This document shows, piece by piece, positions 36,320-45,594 of a stretch of 64,000 nucleotides of DNA; position 1 is the stretch's first letter; every line of letters begins with the position of its first letter. The position numbers were made by a program, and so were the translations under genes. The notes under the pieces were generated by a model that ran no database searches, was not told the origin of the DNA, and saw nothing but the letters and a program-made list of their open reading frames with translations. This DNA comes from Loktanella sp. M215. GTDB taxonomy: Bacteria; Pseudomonadota; Alphaproteobacteria; Rhodobacterales; Rhodobacteraceae. The stretch is taken from NCBI RefSeq assembly GCF_021735925.1, contig NZ_WMEA01000001.1, positions 2,200,001 through 2,264,000 on the forward strand, written 5' to 3'.

Positions 36320-37975
36320 ATGTCAGACCAAACTGCTCAGGTATCGCAAGTCACGCGCCGCCGGTCCCGCATGCGCGTGGACCCGTGGTCCGCAGGTGCC
36401 GTGATGATCGCCGTCATCGTGCTCGCGCCGCTGGTGGCCGTCGTGTGGTTCGCGCTGACGCCGTCCGACAACATCTGGCCGCATCTGCTGTCCACGACGC
36501 TGCCGCGTTATCTGATCAACACCGGTGTGATGATGGCGGGGACGGGGGCGCTGACGGCGGTCGTCGGCACCCTGACCGCGTGGCTGGTGGTGATGTACCG
36601 TTTTCCGGGGCGCGGTTGGCTGCAATGGGCGCTGCTGATGCCGCTGGCGGTGCCGGCCTATGTGGGCGCTTATGCACTGGTCGATTTTCTGGATTACGCG
36701 GGCCCGGTGCAGACCGGCCTGCGCGCAAGCTTCGGCTGGGCCACGTCGCGCGATTACTGGTTTCCGCAGATCCGCACGCGGGGTGCTGCCATCCTCGTGA
36801 TCTCTGCCGCCCTTTACCCTTACGTCTATCTGCTGGCGCGCGCCGCCTTTCGCGAACAAAGCGGCGCGGGCTACGAGGTCGCGCGGGCCTTGGGCGCCGG
36901 ACCCGTGGCGCGGTTCTGGCGCGTCGGCCTGCCGCTGGCCCGGCCCGCCATCGCCGCCGGTGTCGCCGTCGTGATGATGGAGACGGTGAACGATTTCGGC
37001 ACCGTGGACTATTTCGCCGTGCAGACGCTGACGACGGGCATCTTCTCGGTCTGGCGGCAGGGCGGCAATCTGGGCGGTGCGGCACAGATCGCCTGCGTGA
37101 TCCTGTCGGTCATCGTAATTTTGGTGGGGTTGGAGAAGGTCTCGCGGCACCGGTCGCGATTTGCCGCCTCGGCCCGCAACGTGCGGCCCGTGACACCTGT
37201 GGCCCTGACCGGCGCGGGCCGCTGGATCGCGGCCCTCGTCTGTGTTCTGCCCGTACTCGCCGGGTTCGTCCTGCCGGTCGGCGTCCTCGCGTCCCACGCG
37301 CTGGGGGCCGCGCAGTGGGCGGCGCCCGGCCTGATCGCCGCGCTGCTGCGCACCCTTGCGGTCTGCGGCGTGGCTGCAGTGCTGGCGGTGATCGGGGGCG
37401 TGTTCATGGTTTATGGCACGCGGCTGTCGGGCCGGGCGTTGCCGCGCCTGCTGCTGCCGGTGACGGGTCTGGGCTATGCGGCCCCCGGTGCCGTGCTGGC
37501 CTTGGGCATCCTCGTGCCGCTTGCGGCCTTCGACAACGGTCTGGCGGACATGATCCTGGCGGTCACCGGGCGTGATCCGGGCCTGCTGCTGACGGGCAGC
37601 GCGGGGGTGCTGGTGCTGGCCTATGTCGTGCGCTTCTTTGCCATCGCCCAAGGTGCGGCCGATGCGGCCCTCGGGCGGGTGCCGGCCAGCCTGCCAATGG
37701 CCGCCCGGTCGCTGGGGCGCACGGCGGGTCAGACGTTGCGCGCGGTGCATCTGCCGCTGATCGGCGCCAGTATCGGCTCTGCCCTGTTGCTGACCTTCGT
37801 CGACGCCATCAAGGAGCTGCCCGCGACGCTGATGCTGTCCAGTCAGGATACCCTGTCGACGCGGGTCTATGCCAAGGCCAGCCTCGAAAACATCGCCGAG
37901 GCGGCCCCCGCCGCACTCGTGATCTGCGCGGTCGGTCTTCTTGCAGTCATTCTTCTCGCGCGGGCGCACCGCTAG
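36320..37975 (+). CDS. Iron(III)-type ABC transporter permease (FbpB-like)
   Basis: 551 residues with two permease halves, each carrying an EAA-type loop (EVARALGAGPVARFWRVGLPLARPAIAAG in the first; AARSLGRTAGQTLRAVHLPLIGAS in the second), about 12 membrane helices. FbpB/AfuB proteins move ferric iron or its chelates across the inner membrane with a binding protein and ATPase. Neither partner is in the window, so it is an orphan permease here. Start ATG 36320 is preferred over 36290. It ends just before the tRNA gene. Confidence 0.9.
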   Translation: MSDQTAQVSQVTRRRSRMRVDPWSAGAVMIAVIVLAPLVAVVWFALTPSDNIWPHLLSTTLPRYLINTGVMMAGTGALTAVVGTLTAWLVVMYRFPGRGWLQWALLMPLAVPAYVGAYALVDFLDYAGPVQTGLRASFGWATSRDYWFPQIRTRGAAILVISAALYPYVYLLARAAFREQSGAGYEVARALGAGPVARFWRVGLPLARPAIAAGVAVVMMETVNDFGTVDYFAVQTLTTGIFSVWRQGGNLGGAAQIACVILSVIVILVGLEKVSRHRSRFAASARNVRPVTPVALTGAGRWIAALVCVLPVLAGFVLPVGVLASHALGAAQWAAPGLIAALLRTLAVCGVAAVLAVIGGVFMVYGTRLSGRALPRLLLPVTGLGYAAPGAVLALGILVPLAAFDNGLADMILAVTGRDPGLLLTGSAGVLVLAYVVRFFAIAQGAADAALGRVPASLPMAARSLGRTAGQTLRAVHLPLIGASIGSALLLTFVDAIKELPATLMLSSQDTLSTRVYAKASLENIAEAAPAALVICAVGLLAVILLARAHR

Positions 37976-38017
37976 GGTCTTGCGCCCTGAGGCAGGCCAC
38001 GCTAAATCGCCGTCAGT

Positions 38018-38093
38018 GCCCCTATAGCTCAGCTGGTAGAGCAACTGATTTGTAATCAGTAGGTCCGCGGTTCGAGTCCGTGTGGGGGCACCA
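38018..38093 (+). tRNA. tRNA-Thr (UGU anticodon)
   Basis: A complete cloverleaf: acceptor GCCCCTA/TGGGGGC with A and encoded CCA at 38090-38093; D arm GCTC...GAGC; anticodon stem ACTGA/TCAGT with loop TTTGTAA and anticodon TGT (38051-38053); T arm CGCGG TTCGAGT CCGTG. The 3' end from 38077 is the left crossover repeat of the integrative element, so the gene is rebuilt by the insertion and still complete. Confidence 0.97.
38077..38093. repeat. attL, left copy of 17-bp repeat
   Basis: TCCGTGTGGGGGCACCA at the 3' end of tRNA-Thr, identical to 45595-45611. The bases beyond (ATCATTATTG here; GCATTTCAGG at the right end) differ, which fixes the edge of identity at CCA. Confidence 0.9.
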
Positions 38094-38186
38094 ATCATTA
38101 TTGAAATCGTTATGTTTTCATGGTGTTAGTAGGGAAACCGCTACACAAACGCTACACCGTTGCGTCTTGCGAACATGAGGTTGTCT

Positions 38187-39593
38187 ATGGATTTGCCGCA
38201 CCTGAAGCTCGCCCCGACTGGCAATGCCAAGTATCGGCGGCGTGTTACGTCACCTCAGATGCGAGTCATGTTAGGACGTAGCGCTGTCGAATGGTCACTT
38301 AAAACTCGTGACCCGCTCAAGATTTTAGAAGCATGGAAAGTTGAACACGCACGGTTCGAGGCAATGCAGGCCAAGGCAGATGGCACGTCAACGGATCAGG
38401 TGGAGTGGAGCATTTTACACAGCGCAGCCGTCGCACATGGACTGGCGCGTCCAGACACCAGCAAGATTGGCCCCATTGATCATCAGGCGGACAGTGGGCG
38501 ATTCAATGCGTTCACCACGGCAGCGTTGGCAGAAGCGGAAAAGTTGACACCTCAATCGCTCAACGCGCCGTTCGAGAACAATCCCCCTAGAACTGCTTTT
38601 GGCTTACTCGCAAAGGCACAGCTGTTTGGCGTGGAGAGACCTCCTATACTTCTGAGTGCCGTGGTTCAGGCTTATCTCAAGGACAATGAGGGGCGATCAT
38701 CGTATCACGATATGTCAAAACAGGTGAAGCTGGTAGTGGACGGACTTGAACTGTCGATGGGGCGGACGGACCCTTTGCTCAAGAGCATCGATAGGGAAGC
38801 CGCCTATGCTTTCCGTGACAGTCTGACCGCCAGAGGTAACGCTCAAGGGACGGTCCAGCGACGTATTACGACAATCAAGGCAATCCTCAATTATGGTGAG
38901 AACCGCTTCGACATACTGGACTGGCGCAACCCTTTTAATAAGATCAAATTGGCCAAGGATGATGGCGCTGCTGGTGAAATCAAGCGCGATCCACTCACCC
39001 TAGAGGACATCCGAAAGGTGTGTGCCTGTCATAGTGGAATGAATGATGATGCAAGGGACATCTGGCAGCTGATGATGTTCACCGGGATTGGCCCCAATGA
39101 GGCGCGAGGGTTGCAATGGGATGAACTTCATTTGCAGGATGCGACCCCACACTTTGAAATCAAACCTAATGGGCGACGCAGACTGAAGGTGGGCGAACGG
39201 TTGCGGCGCGTACCCCTTGTCGGCACGTCCCTGACAATGATGCAGCGGCGGCATGACCGCGCTCTTAATGGTTCTTCTGACGTGTTTCCCCGATACGCCC
39301 ACCATCGCAACGCCAATTCCTTGTCGGCTACCCTGATTAAGCCAATGAAGGCGGCAAAGGTTTGGGTAAAAATACGCAAGGTGCCGTATTCACTCCGCCA
39401 CTCGGTCAAAGACTGGCTAAGACGCACGGCCCCAACCAATATTCAATCGCTCATTATGGGTCACGGTCACGGTGAGGGTCAGGTGGCGGGCGGCTATGGT
39501 GGCGACGATTTGTTGGACATGCAGGCCAAATATCTGGGGGCGGCTTTGGAGGCCAGCGGGGTAATCGATTATCCCACCATAGCAGTCCGGTAG
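38187..39593 (+). CDS. Tyrosine recombinase (integrase)
   Basis: 468 residues. Catalytic residues of the phage-integrase family can be placed: Arg307 in GIGPNEARGLQWDEL, Arg404/His405 in YSLRHSVKDWL, a His in MGHGHGEG and Tyr437 in GGYGGDD. An N-terminal arm-binding part (1-190) and a SAM-like core-binding domain (about 190-270) precede. ATG 38187 (GAGG upstream) is preferred over in-frame starts at 38160 and 38175. It is 94 bp from the tRNA, the usual position for an enzyme that uses the tRNA end as attB. Confidence 0.93.
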   Translation: MDLPHLKLAPTGNAKYRRRVTSPQMRVMLGRSAVEWSLKTRDPLKILEAWKVEHARFEAMQAKADGTSTDQVEWSILHSAAVAHGLARPDTSKIGPIDHQADSGRFNAFTTAALAEAEKLTPQSLNAPFENNPPRTAFGLLAKAQLFGVERPPILLSAVVQAYLKDNEGRSSYHDMSKQVKLVVDGLELSMGRTDPLLKSIDREAAYAFRDSLTARGNAQGTVQRRITTIKAILNYGENRFDILDWRNPFNKIKLAKDDGAAGEIKRDPLTLEDIRKVCACHSGMNDDARDIWQLMMFTGIGPNEARGLQWDELHLQDATPHFEIKPNGRRRLKVGERLRRVPLVGTSLTMMQRRHDRALNGSSDVFPRYAHHRNANSLSATLIKPMKAAKVWVKIRKVPYSLRHSVKDWLRRTAPTNIQSLIMGHGHGEGQVAGGYGGDDLLDMQAKYLGAALEASGVIDYPTIAVR

Positions 39594-40399
39594 CAGTTTA
39601 AGCCAGCTCCACACCCTCAAGGCCGCCTAGCCCCGTTACCGCGTCGGTTCATTCCGAGTCACCCGAGCAGCATAGGGCCACTAAAACAGATATCGGACAT
39701 GCTGTTGTAAATATGACGCAAAACATATGATGTAGCAGAGAGCCGCACAGAGGCCCCCCAGAGTCCAATGTAACCTTAGGGCTACCCGTGTCAGGGATAC
39801 TTGCCACTTGCCGCCTGTAGGCTCCCTCACACAGCCTCTCAGGGCCTCACGGGGTTTGCACACCACCAACCCCTCCCGGTCACATCTCGCGGCAACCTTA
39901 CAGGTCTCCTGTCGGGGTCAGCCTATCGGAGGGGAGACCCCATACGCACAGACCTCTTGCCAATCCCCTGCACCTTGAAGGTCTGGTTCGGGATGACTTG
40001 TGACGGCCATATGATCGGGAGAGACCTCACCCACGGAACACTGATGCTCTGCCCCTTAAAGGTTGGTTTGATGAGTTTGATTGCTGATAGGTTAAACCTT
40101 CAAGGTGATCCCTGATGGTAAACCCCAAGGTAACCTCAATGTTTTTGCGTAGGTTCTACGATGCAACCTAATTGAATGACCTGAAACGGTTGCCTTTTCT
40201 CGACTCGTCTCCCAGCCGTTTTAAGCTCCAAGACGGACACTTCCAGTCAGCTTTGAAGGTGTGATTGAGACCGCGCCAACGGTTACATGCAAGTTGCCCC
40301 CCTCCCGTTCGTCCCTCAAGGTCCCCTTATATATAGGGGGAGGGTGGACTAGGCGGCGGGAGGCTGGCGAACATGGTGTACAATCCCTTGCTCTGTGGC
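39594..40399. other. 806-bp non-coding region with palindromic AAGGT boxes
   Basis: No convincing gene. It holds ACCTTGAAGGT (39972-39982) and ACCTTCAAGGT (40096-40106), both 11-bp palindromes, and a related CCTTAAAGG (40055-40063). A longer element near 40250 (TTTGAAGGTGTGATTGAGAC) is repeated near 42600 with two changes. AAGTTGCCCCC follows in both places. These look like binding sites of an element-encoded protein, perhaps an excisionase or initiator. Confidence 0.45.
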
Positions 40400-40903
40400 T
40401 CAGGCTGTTGCCATCAGACCGTAGCTGATTTCCCCGGTCTCAGGTGCATCTGCGCGGCCATTGACCCAGTCTGATACGTTGCAGGCCAGAAAATGGCGAC
40501 AGTAACGGTGCGCCATGTGGGGGGCCGATGGATACGCCAAGCAATGTCTAAAACAGACCCGCTTATTGTCGTTCCATTTTGTGAAGGAGGGTCTAGCCAA
40601 AGCCGCCCTCAGGGTCGTGTCGCCCATTCTCGCCCTGTCCAGCCAGTCCTTCAACAGCCCCAGCCGATTTCCCGGAGGGGTGCCGTAGAAAGTCTCATTT
40701 AGGTAAAGAAGAGTTGCCCACTGCCGACGCTTCTCGAGTTTCTTTGCAGGGCTTTCAGCAGTCGTCCTGGGGCCGCGTGATGCGTTGTGCGTTGCGGCTT
40801 TCTGACATGCGGAGGAGCAGTATCGTTGGTTGGATCGTTTGGGGATAAATGGTTGACCGCAGCGGGGACATGCAAGGTCGGTTGAGGGGGCATGGTTGCC
40901 CAT
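40400..40903 (-). CDS. Zinc-finger protein of the integrative element
   Basis: 167 residues. An N-terminal treble-clef-like finger, CPRCGQPFIPKRSNQRYCSSACQ (residues about 12-34), has four cysteines in CxxC...CxxxC spacing. The rest is a helical, basic domain with more Cys and His (FRHCLAYPSAPHMAHRYCRHFLAC). The start at 40903 has AGGAG close upstream; a GTG at 40936 would overlap the upstream gene's stop. It is coupled to the gene at 40933-41589. It probably binds DNA or RNA for element maintenance; the family is not recognised. Confidence 0.6.
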   Translation of the reverse strand: MGNHAPSTDLACPRCGQPFIPKRSNQRYCSSACQKAATHNASRGPRTTAESPAKKLEKRRQWATLLYLNETFYGTPPGNRLGLLKDWLDRARMGDTTLRAALARPSFTKWNDNKRVCFRHCLAYPSAPHMAHRYCRHFLACNVSDWVNGRADAPETGEISYGLMATA

Positions 40904-40932
40904 ACCCTCTCCTGTTATTTCGATAATGATAC

Positions 40933-41589
40933 TCACTGACCGACTTCAAAATCATAGTCGTAATTCTTGCCCACCAGTGCCGACCGAGCGTTCACGGCAT
41001 CAAGCATATTCGCCAGCGTATCAGTCTTAGAGAAACCTTTGCGACCGTCTGTTCCTGCAATTTGGTTTAGCAAATAGATGTTGGCTCGACGAAGATTGAA
41101 CGGATCATGATCGAGCAATTGTGCCCGCTGACCACTCTTGGCATTGGCGATAATTCTAGCGACGGCTGCACGATCCGGGCCACTTCTATTGCCCTTAAGC
41201 GGAACGCTGCAGCGCACCTGCCCCGCCCGCCTGTCGCGGGTCTTATGATTATAGACCCACGCCCCATCCGCACCGCTTTCCATGAGGTCGATCCATATCA
41301 GGAAGTCAGTTGTGGCATGACGGGTCTTGTTCGTTCGGGGGTCGTTCATCGGAACACCAATGACGAGCCGTCCATCTCCGTCAAAGCGGATTTCAGATTT
41401 ACGCCGCTGCTGTCCTGCCGTTCGGTTGACCCGACACGCAAGGTGGGTTGCAAGGTGAGCGGTGGAGTGGTGGTCGAGATGGTCAAGATATTCAGAAACT
41501 GTCGATGTTCCGTAGGCACATTGAAAACGATCGGCAATCATCTGATCGGCGGCGGCGATGGCAAAAGAGCGGGTTGATTGGTTCTGCAT
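40933..41589 (-). CDS. Unknown element protein with possible HNH-like centre
   Basis: 218 residues, mixed alpha/beta. The segment GAWVYNHKTRDRRAGQVRC...LLDHDPFNLRRANIYLL has the Asp-His...Asn-Arg-Arg-x-Asn arrangement that recalls HNH/AP2 endonucleases (DH...NNRxxNL), but the match is weak. No other domain is recognised. It is the first gene of a two-gene unit with the zinc-finger gene, their ends overlapping. Such a pair could form a small regulator/nuclease module. Confidence 0.55.
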   Translation of the reverse strand: MQNQSTRSFAIAAADQMIADRFQCAYGTSTVSEYLDHLDHHSTAHLATHLACRVNRTAGQQRRKSEIRFDGDGRLVIGVPMNDPRTNKTRHATTDFLIWIDLMESGADGAWVYNHKTRDRRAGQVRCSVPLKGNRSGPDRAAVARIIANAKSGQRAQLLDHDPFNLRRANIYLLNQIAGTDGRKGFSKTDTLANMLDAVNARSALVGKNYDYDFEVGQ

Positions 41590-41949
41590 TGTGGTATTCC
41601 TTTAAGGCAGGTCATTTGAAGGGGTGGACGCAATCCGCGACAGATCATCACTCCCGAAGGTGACGTGATGGGTCGGGTTGTCTGCATCGCGTGTGGCGAA
41701 TGTGAAAAGGCCCCACGGAATTAACCGCAGGGCCCAACATGAGACGAACAAACTCAAAGTTTACTTGTCTGTAAGTGCAACCCTTCATAGGGCCACTCGT
41801 AGGAGCCTTACTGGGCCTCCAATCTTCGGGGCCACCCAGATCAGGGAAATCCTATGGATCGCCTGTGCGGCCCTTACAGGGTCTGTAACGCGGTCATGCG
41901 GGTTCGCCCATCCTCACCCGCCTGTTTAGTCGGCAACCACAGAAAGCTT
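41590..41949. other. 360-bp non-coding region
   Basis: Between the divergent ends of the unknown gene and the serine recombinase. No gene is convincing. The motif CATAGGGCCACT near 41787 also occurs near 39670 in the other non-coding part, and both are followed by loosely similar sequence (GGGCTACCC/GGGCCACCC ... TCAGGGA). This points to duplicated control DNA within the element. Confidence 0.4.
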
Positions 41950-42522
41950 TCACCCGCCCTGCAAAGCCCTGTCCTTCACGATCCGATAAACACTGGCCCG
42001 GCCTATCCCACAACGCTTAGCAATACTTGTCGCCCCGACCCCCTCGCCGTGCAGCTTGATCACTTCATCAGCCTTCGCCCTCGCCGTAGGCTTGCGCCCC
42101 TTGTACCGGCCTTTCGCTTTTGCCTTGGCGATGCCTTCCCGCTGTCGTTCCAACATGATGCCGCGCTCAAATTCGGCCACACCCCCGAGAATAGTCATCA
42201 TGAGCTTGCCATTGAGGGTGTCCGTGTCCAAGCCTAGGTCAAGTATCCGCAACGCCACTCCACGATCCTTTAAGGTCGCCAGTATCTCCATCAGGTGGGC
42301 AACTGACCGCGCCAACCGATCCAGCTTCGTGACCAGCAGGGTGTCTCCATCCCGAGCAAACTCTATCGCCTCTGCCAGCTTGACCCTGTTCGCCACATCG
42401 ACTGATGAAACCTGCTCGACAAACAACTTCTCGCATCCTGCCGCCACCAGATCACGCTCCTGCGCTTCCAATCCTGCGGTCTGATCAAGGGTCGAGGTTC
42501 GTCCGTATCCAACAATCATCAT
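41950..42522 (-). CDS. Serine recombinase, resolvase/invertase type
   Basis: 190 residues. The catalytic Ser is Ser10 in VGYGRTSTLDQTAGLEAQ. Conserved LVTKLDRLARS and MMTILGGVAEFERGIMLERQREGIAKAKAKGRYKGRK follow, with a C-terminal helix-turn-helix (VGATSIAKRCGIGRASVYRIV). Resolvases of this class invert or resolve DNA at short sites. Start ATG 42522 has GGATAAG just before it. Having both a tyrosine and a serine recombinase suggests inversion or multimer resolution within the element. Confidence 0.93.
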   Translation of the reverse strand: MMIVGYGRTSTLDQTAGLEAQERDLVAAGCEKLFVEQVSSVDVANRVKLAEAIEFARDGDTLLVTKLDRLARSVAHLMEILATLKDRGVALRILDLGLDTDTLNGKLMMTILGGVAEFERGIMLERQREGIAKAKAKGRYKGRKPTARAKADEVIKLHGEGVGATSIAKRCGIGRASVYRIVKDRALQGG

Positions 42523-43010
42523 CTTATCCAAACTGTATCAATAGGTTCTAGGCCCTGATGCCTGACTGTCTCAAAAACGTAAAGGATATTCTATTGGAAC
42601 ACTTTCAAGGTGTGACTGAGACGACTCACTGGACCATGCTCTTGCGGGACACCCCGCGTGCCATAAGAGCTAGCCTCTTCAACAGTAAACGGGGAAAGTT
42701 GCCCCCTACGTCGTGTCTGTTTTAAGTGAGGTCGTCTGCTGATGTAGCTGTTGGGGCAGGGTATGGGGGGGATTTCGTTCGCCGGTGCTATTCATGAAGG
42801 GGGCAGAGATTTCCAACCCTAAATTGAGGTTTGTATGTGAAAAACCCACCGCCACCGATAGCACTGGGGTGAAATCCAAACTGCGGCCATAGCTGACATC
42901 CATGTACCCACAGCCTATGAAGACCCTCGCGGTCTTTGGCGACCGCCATAGGGAGGTGACACTTCGCACGACTTCTGCAAAGTATCGTAACAGCAAGGAG
43001 ATAATGTTGA
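42523..43010. other. 488-bp region upstream of the GHKL gene
   Basis: No gene is convincing. It contains the second copy of the TTNAAGGTGTGANTGAGAC element (near 42603) and of AAGTTGCCCCC (near 42693), as seen near 40250. A short hairpin, AAGACC/GGTCTT, lies near 42920. It probably carries the divergent promoters for the recombinase and the cargo gene. Confidence 0.4.
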
Positions 43011-43919
43011 ATGGCCTCAATCGACCAAAACATCGTTAACCGCGTTAGGAAATTGACGAAGCCATCAAATGCAGCTCAAGCGCTCCAGCCGGTTTTTGAA
43101 GCTGTTAGTAATGCTAAGTTTGCCATTGATGATTTAAATGATCAACGCGCTGATAGCGATCAGAGAAAGGGCCGAATTGACGTTGAGGTTGGTAAGCTCT
43201 CGGATTCGTCAAAGGTAAAAATAGCGATTACCGATGACGGTATCGGCTTGGACAAAGATAGATTCGATGCCTTTCGTGTGATTGATACCGACTTTAAGAG
43301 CAAAAAGGGTGGCAAGGGTGTCGGGCGGCTGTTTTGGCTAGACAGCTTCAAAAGTATCTCAGTTTTCAGCACCTATAAAGGCCCAACTGGAATCGAAAGA
43401 AGAGCCTTCGAATTTGTTCTCGCAAATAAGGATCAGATCGTTGATCGCGACCCGGAAGCTGGTGGAATCTCGGGCCTAGGGACACGGGTAGAGTTTTCTG
43501 GGGTTCGGGGGGATCGTTATATTCAACACTTCCCCAAAAAACGCGACACATTTCTCCGATACTTTAGTGCGCATTTTATTGCCGACTTCCTCGTTGGTAG
43601 TGGTCCCGAAATATTCGTTAACATCAATGGAGATATCACAACCTATCCAAAGGCGATATCGGAGCTTGTTGTTGGTCAAAAAGTTACGATTGAGACGCCA
43701 CCACATGACGATTTTGGTATCCTGACTATCGAATGTTTTACTTGCAAAGAGGATGCAAGCAAGGGCCTCGACGGAATGCACCAGTTACATCTTCTTGCGG
43801 ACGAGCGCACTGTTGCGACAAGAGAAGTGGACAAGCTAATCGGTATCCGACGGCTCGAGGAAGGCGACATGGATGACCTAGTTTTTCACGGGTGTGTCTC
43901 CGGGTCTTTTTTTGGATGA
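43011..43919 (+). CDS. GHKL ATPase domain, N-terminal part of frame-broken cargo gene
   Basis: 302 residues. It has the Bergerat ATP-binding fold of Hsp90/MutL/MORC/histidine-kinase proteins: N box with Glu30 and Asn34 (FEAVSNAKFAIDD), G1 box ITDDGIGLD (73-81), and G2 box KGGKGVGRL (99-107). The frame ends in GSFFG with TGA at 43917-43919 right after a run of seven T (43907-43913). Removing one T joins it to the next frame to give one protein of about 689 residues. AAGGAG lies 13 bases before the ATG. Confidence 0.85.
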   Translation: MASIDQNIVNRVRKLTKPSNAAQALQPVFEAVSNAKFAIDDLNDQRADSDQRKGRIDVEVGKLSDSSKVKIAITDDGIGLDKDRFDAFRVIDTDFKSKKGGKGVGRLFWLDSFKSISVFSTYKGPTGIERRAFEFVLANKDQIVDRDPEAGGISGLGTRVEFSGVRGDRYIQHFPKKRDTFLRYFSAHFIADFLVGSGPEIFVNINGDITTYPKAISELVVGQKVTIETPPHDDFGILTIECFTCKEDASKGLDGMHQLHLLADERTVATREVDKLIGIRRLEEGDMDDLVFHGCVSGSFFG

Positions 43920-45081
43920 TCACGTCAATGAGGGGCGCACAGCGTTCACGGTTGATGAGAAAAAGCTCAAGACCCTTTCTCGTTTTTGTATAGATGCAGT
44001 GAAAAAGAGTTATCTGCCAGAGCAAATTGCAAAGTACGAAAGCGCTAGGAAGGCTGACTATCAAGAATTTGTTGCGCGATACCCAATTTATGGATTTGCA
44101 GACGAACAAACACAACTTGATAGGGTTCCTTTTGGAGCTAGGACGCCTGAAGAGTTTGCTGCTGGGTTAGTAAAACATCAGATACGGAACGAAGAAAATC
44201 GCAGAGAAAGCCTTGAAGAGATTATCGAGCTTCTAACATCAGAGAAAAATGTGCCAGAGCATTTTGAACAAACTGTTATCGAGGCTGCCAAAGACCTTAA
44301 GAAGTCTGAAAAGCTTGCATTGGCGCAGCACGTAGTAAAGCGGAAGTTGGTGCTAGAAGTTATGGAGCGTCTCATCTTAAGGGTGAGAAAGCGTGGTGAA
44401 AAGAAAGAGGATTTTCATCTAGAAAAAACCCTCCATACTTTCATTTGTCCGATGAACGTAGTTGGGAGCCGGGCAGAGTCATCTTCACATGACTTATGGA
44501 TAGTCGACGAACGTCTCGCTTTTACACAATCGTTTTCATCCGATAAGCGGCTCGATCAGGTGTTGGGAAATAATGACAGTGATCTGCGACCCGACCTCTT
44601 CCTCTGGGATCAAGCTTTTGGTTTGGGCGTGATGGATGGTCAATCAGACGGGGATGACATTAATCTGTCCGAGCCATTATCTAAAATTATGATTATTGAG
44701 TTTAAGCGGCCGGGTAGAACTTCTTATCCAAAGTCAGAGGACGATGTTGAACGGCAAGTTGTTAAATATATTAAGCAGCTTAAAGGTGGTCAGATCGAAG
44801 CGTTTGACCGGAGAAAGATCAAGGTTGCGCCCGATTGTAGGTTCTTCTGCTATGTCGTGGCAGACATAGTTGGAGACCTTGCCGATGAGCAGATGGTTGG
44901 ATGGAACCACACTGCCAATGGACAAGGTCGGATAAGGCAACTTGGAGGGGATTTAGAAGGTTCTTCCATCGAAGTGGTTCAATGGACTGAGCTGATTAAT
45001 GAAGCGTGGTCCCGAAATATGGCCACCATCAATGCCGCTGGACTGCGTCGAGGAAAATCGGTCATGGATACGTTGAAATAG
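43894..45081 (+). CDS. PD-(D/E)XK nuclease-like part of the GHKL cargo gene
   Basis: 395 residues from a GTG at 43894, read +1 relative to the upstream frame; translation probably arises by joining at the T run. After a helical charged region (about 90-190) comes HDLWIVDERLAF, then LRPDLFLWDQ (Asp at 44593-44595) and IIEFKRPGR (Glu 44698, Lys 44704), the PD...ExK pattern of restriction-type nucleases. A GHKL ATPase fused to such a nuclease fits an anti-phage or nucleic-acid-sensing role. Codon use is clearly AT-richer than the rest of the window. Confidence 0.8.
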   Translation: MSPGLFLDDHVNEGRTAFTVDEKKLKTLSRFCIDAVKKSYLPEQIAKYESARKADYQEFVARYPIYGFADEQTQLDRVPFGARTPEEFAAGLVKHQIRNEENRRESLEEIIELLTSEKNVPEHFEQTVIEAAKDLKKSEKLALAQHVVKRKLVLEVMERLILRVRKRGEKKEDFHLEKTLHTFICPMNVVGSRAESSSHDLWIVDERLAFTQSFSSDKRLDQVLGNNDSDLRPDLFLWDQAFGLGVMDGQSDGDDINLSEPLSKIMIIEFKRPGRTSYPKSEDDVERQVVKYIKQLKGGQIEAFDRRKIKVAPDCRFFCYVVADIVGDLADEQMVGWNHTANGQGRIRQLGGDLEGSSIEVVQWTELINEAWSRNMATINAAGLRRGKSVMDTLK

Positions 45082-45594
45082 AAAGTAGGCCATTAAGTGA
45101 TCATACAAACTAAACTTTTAATTATCTGATGTCTCGTGTTGAATCTTTTGGTATATCAATCTGTTAATTAGGTGGTGGAAACGAGGGCTCTTTCCTTCAA
45201 TACTTCAAAGTCAGGATGATGCGGCGGGATTGATAATAGTCTGCTTTGGATGAGCTGTGCCGCAACGTTGATCTCGGAGGCAAATGTCACGAAGCTGCCA
45301 CTTTTCAGGGAGGTTTACCTCTGAGAATGGATGCGCCTTGGACTAACTGAACAGCAGGAAAGTGATTTTTGTGCGAGGCTGCGGCATGACGCTTTGTGGT
45401 CCGATAACTGGGGCGAGGGGACTGCGCCGAAACCTCTGCACATTATTCAAAGGTCAAAAAGCTAATGCATGTGCCTCCATTGCGCGTTTGTCAGCCAGAC
45501 TAAATTACCAAAAACCCTACACAATCACTACACACGGCCCTTAAAAATATGTATGTATGTCATTGAATAATAAGGGGTTTAGATGATGCTAACA
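45082..45594. other. 513-bp region before the right end of the element
   Basis: No clear gene. The minus strand has a 44-residue open stretch (45173-45307) with protein-like composition (FVTFASEINVAAQLIQS) but no ATG start; it could be a remnant. The right attachment repeat follows at 45595. Confidence 0.35.

Noticed and set aside
39801..40115. Plus-strand frame of 104 codons in the element
   Set aside because: No ribosome site or family match; it crosses the palindromic boxes and has an unlikely composition.
45362..45544. 60-codon frame near the right end of the element
   Set aside because: No site, no similarity, lies in AT-mixed non-coding DNA before attR.
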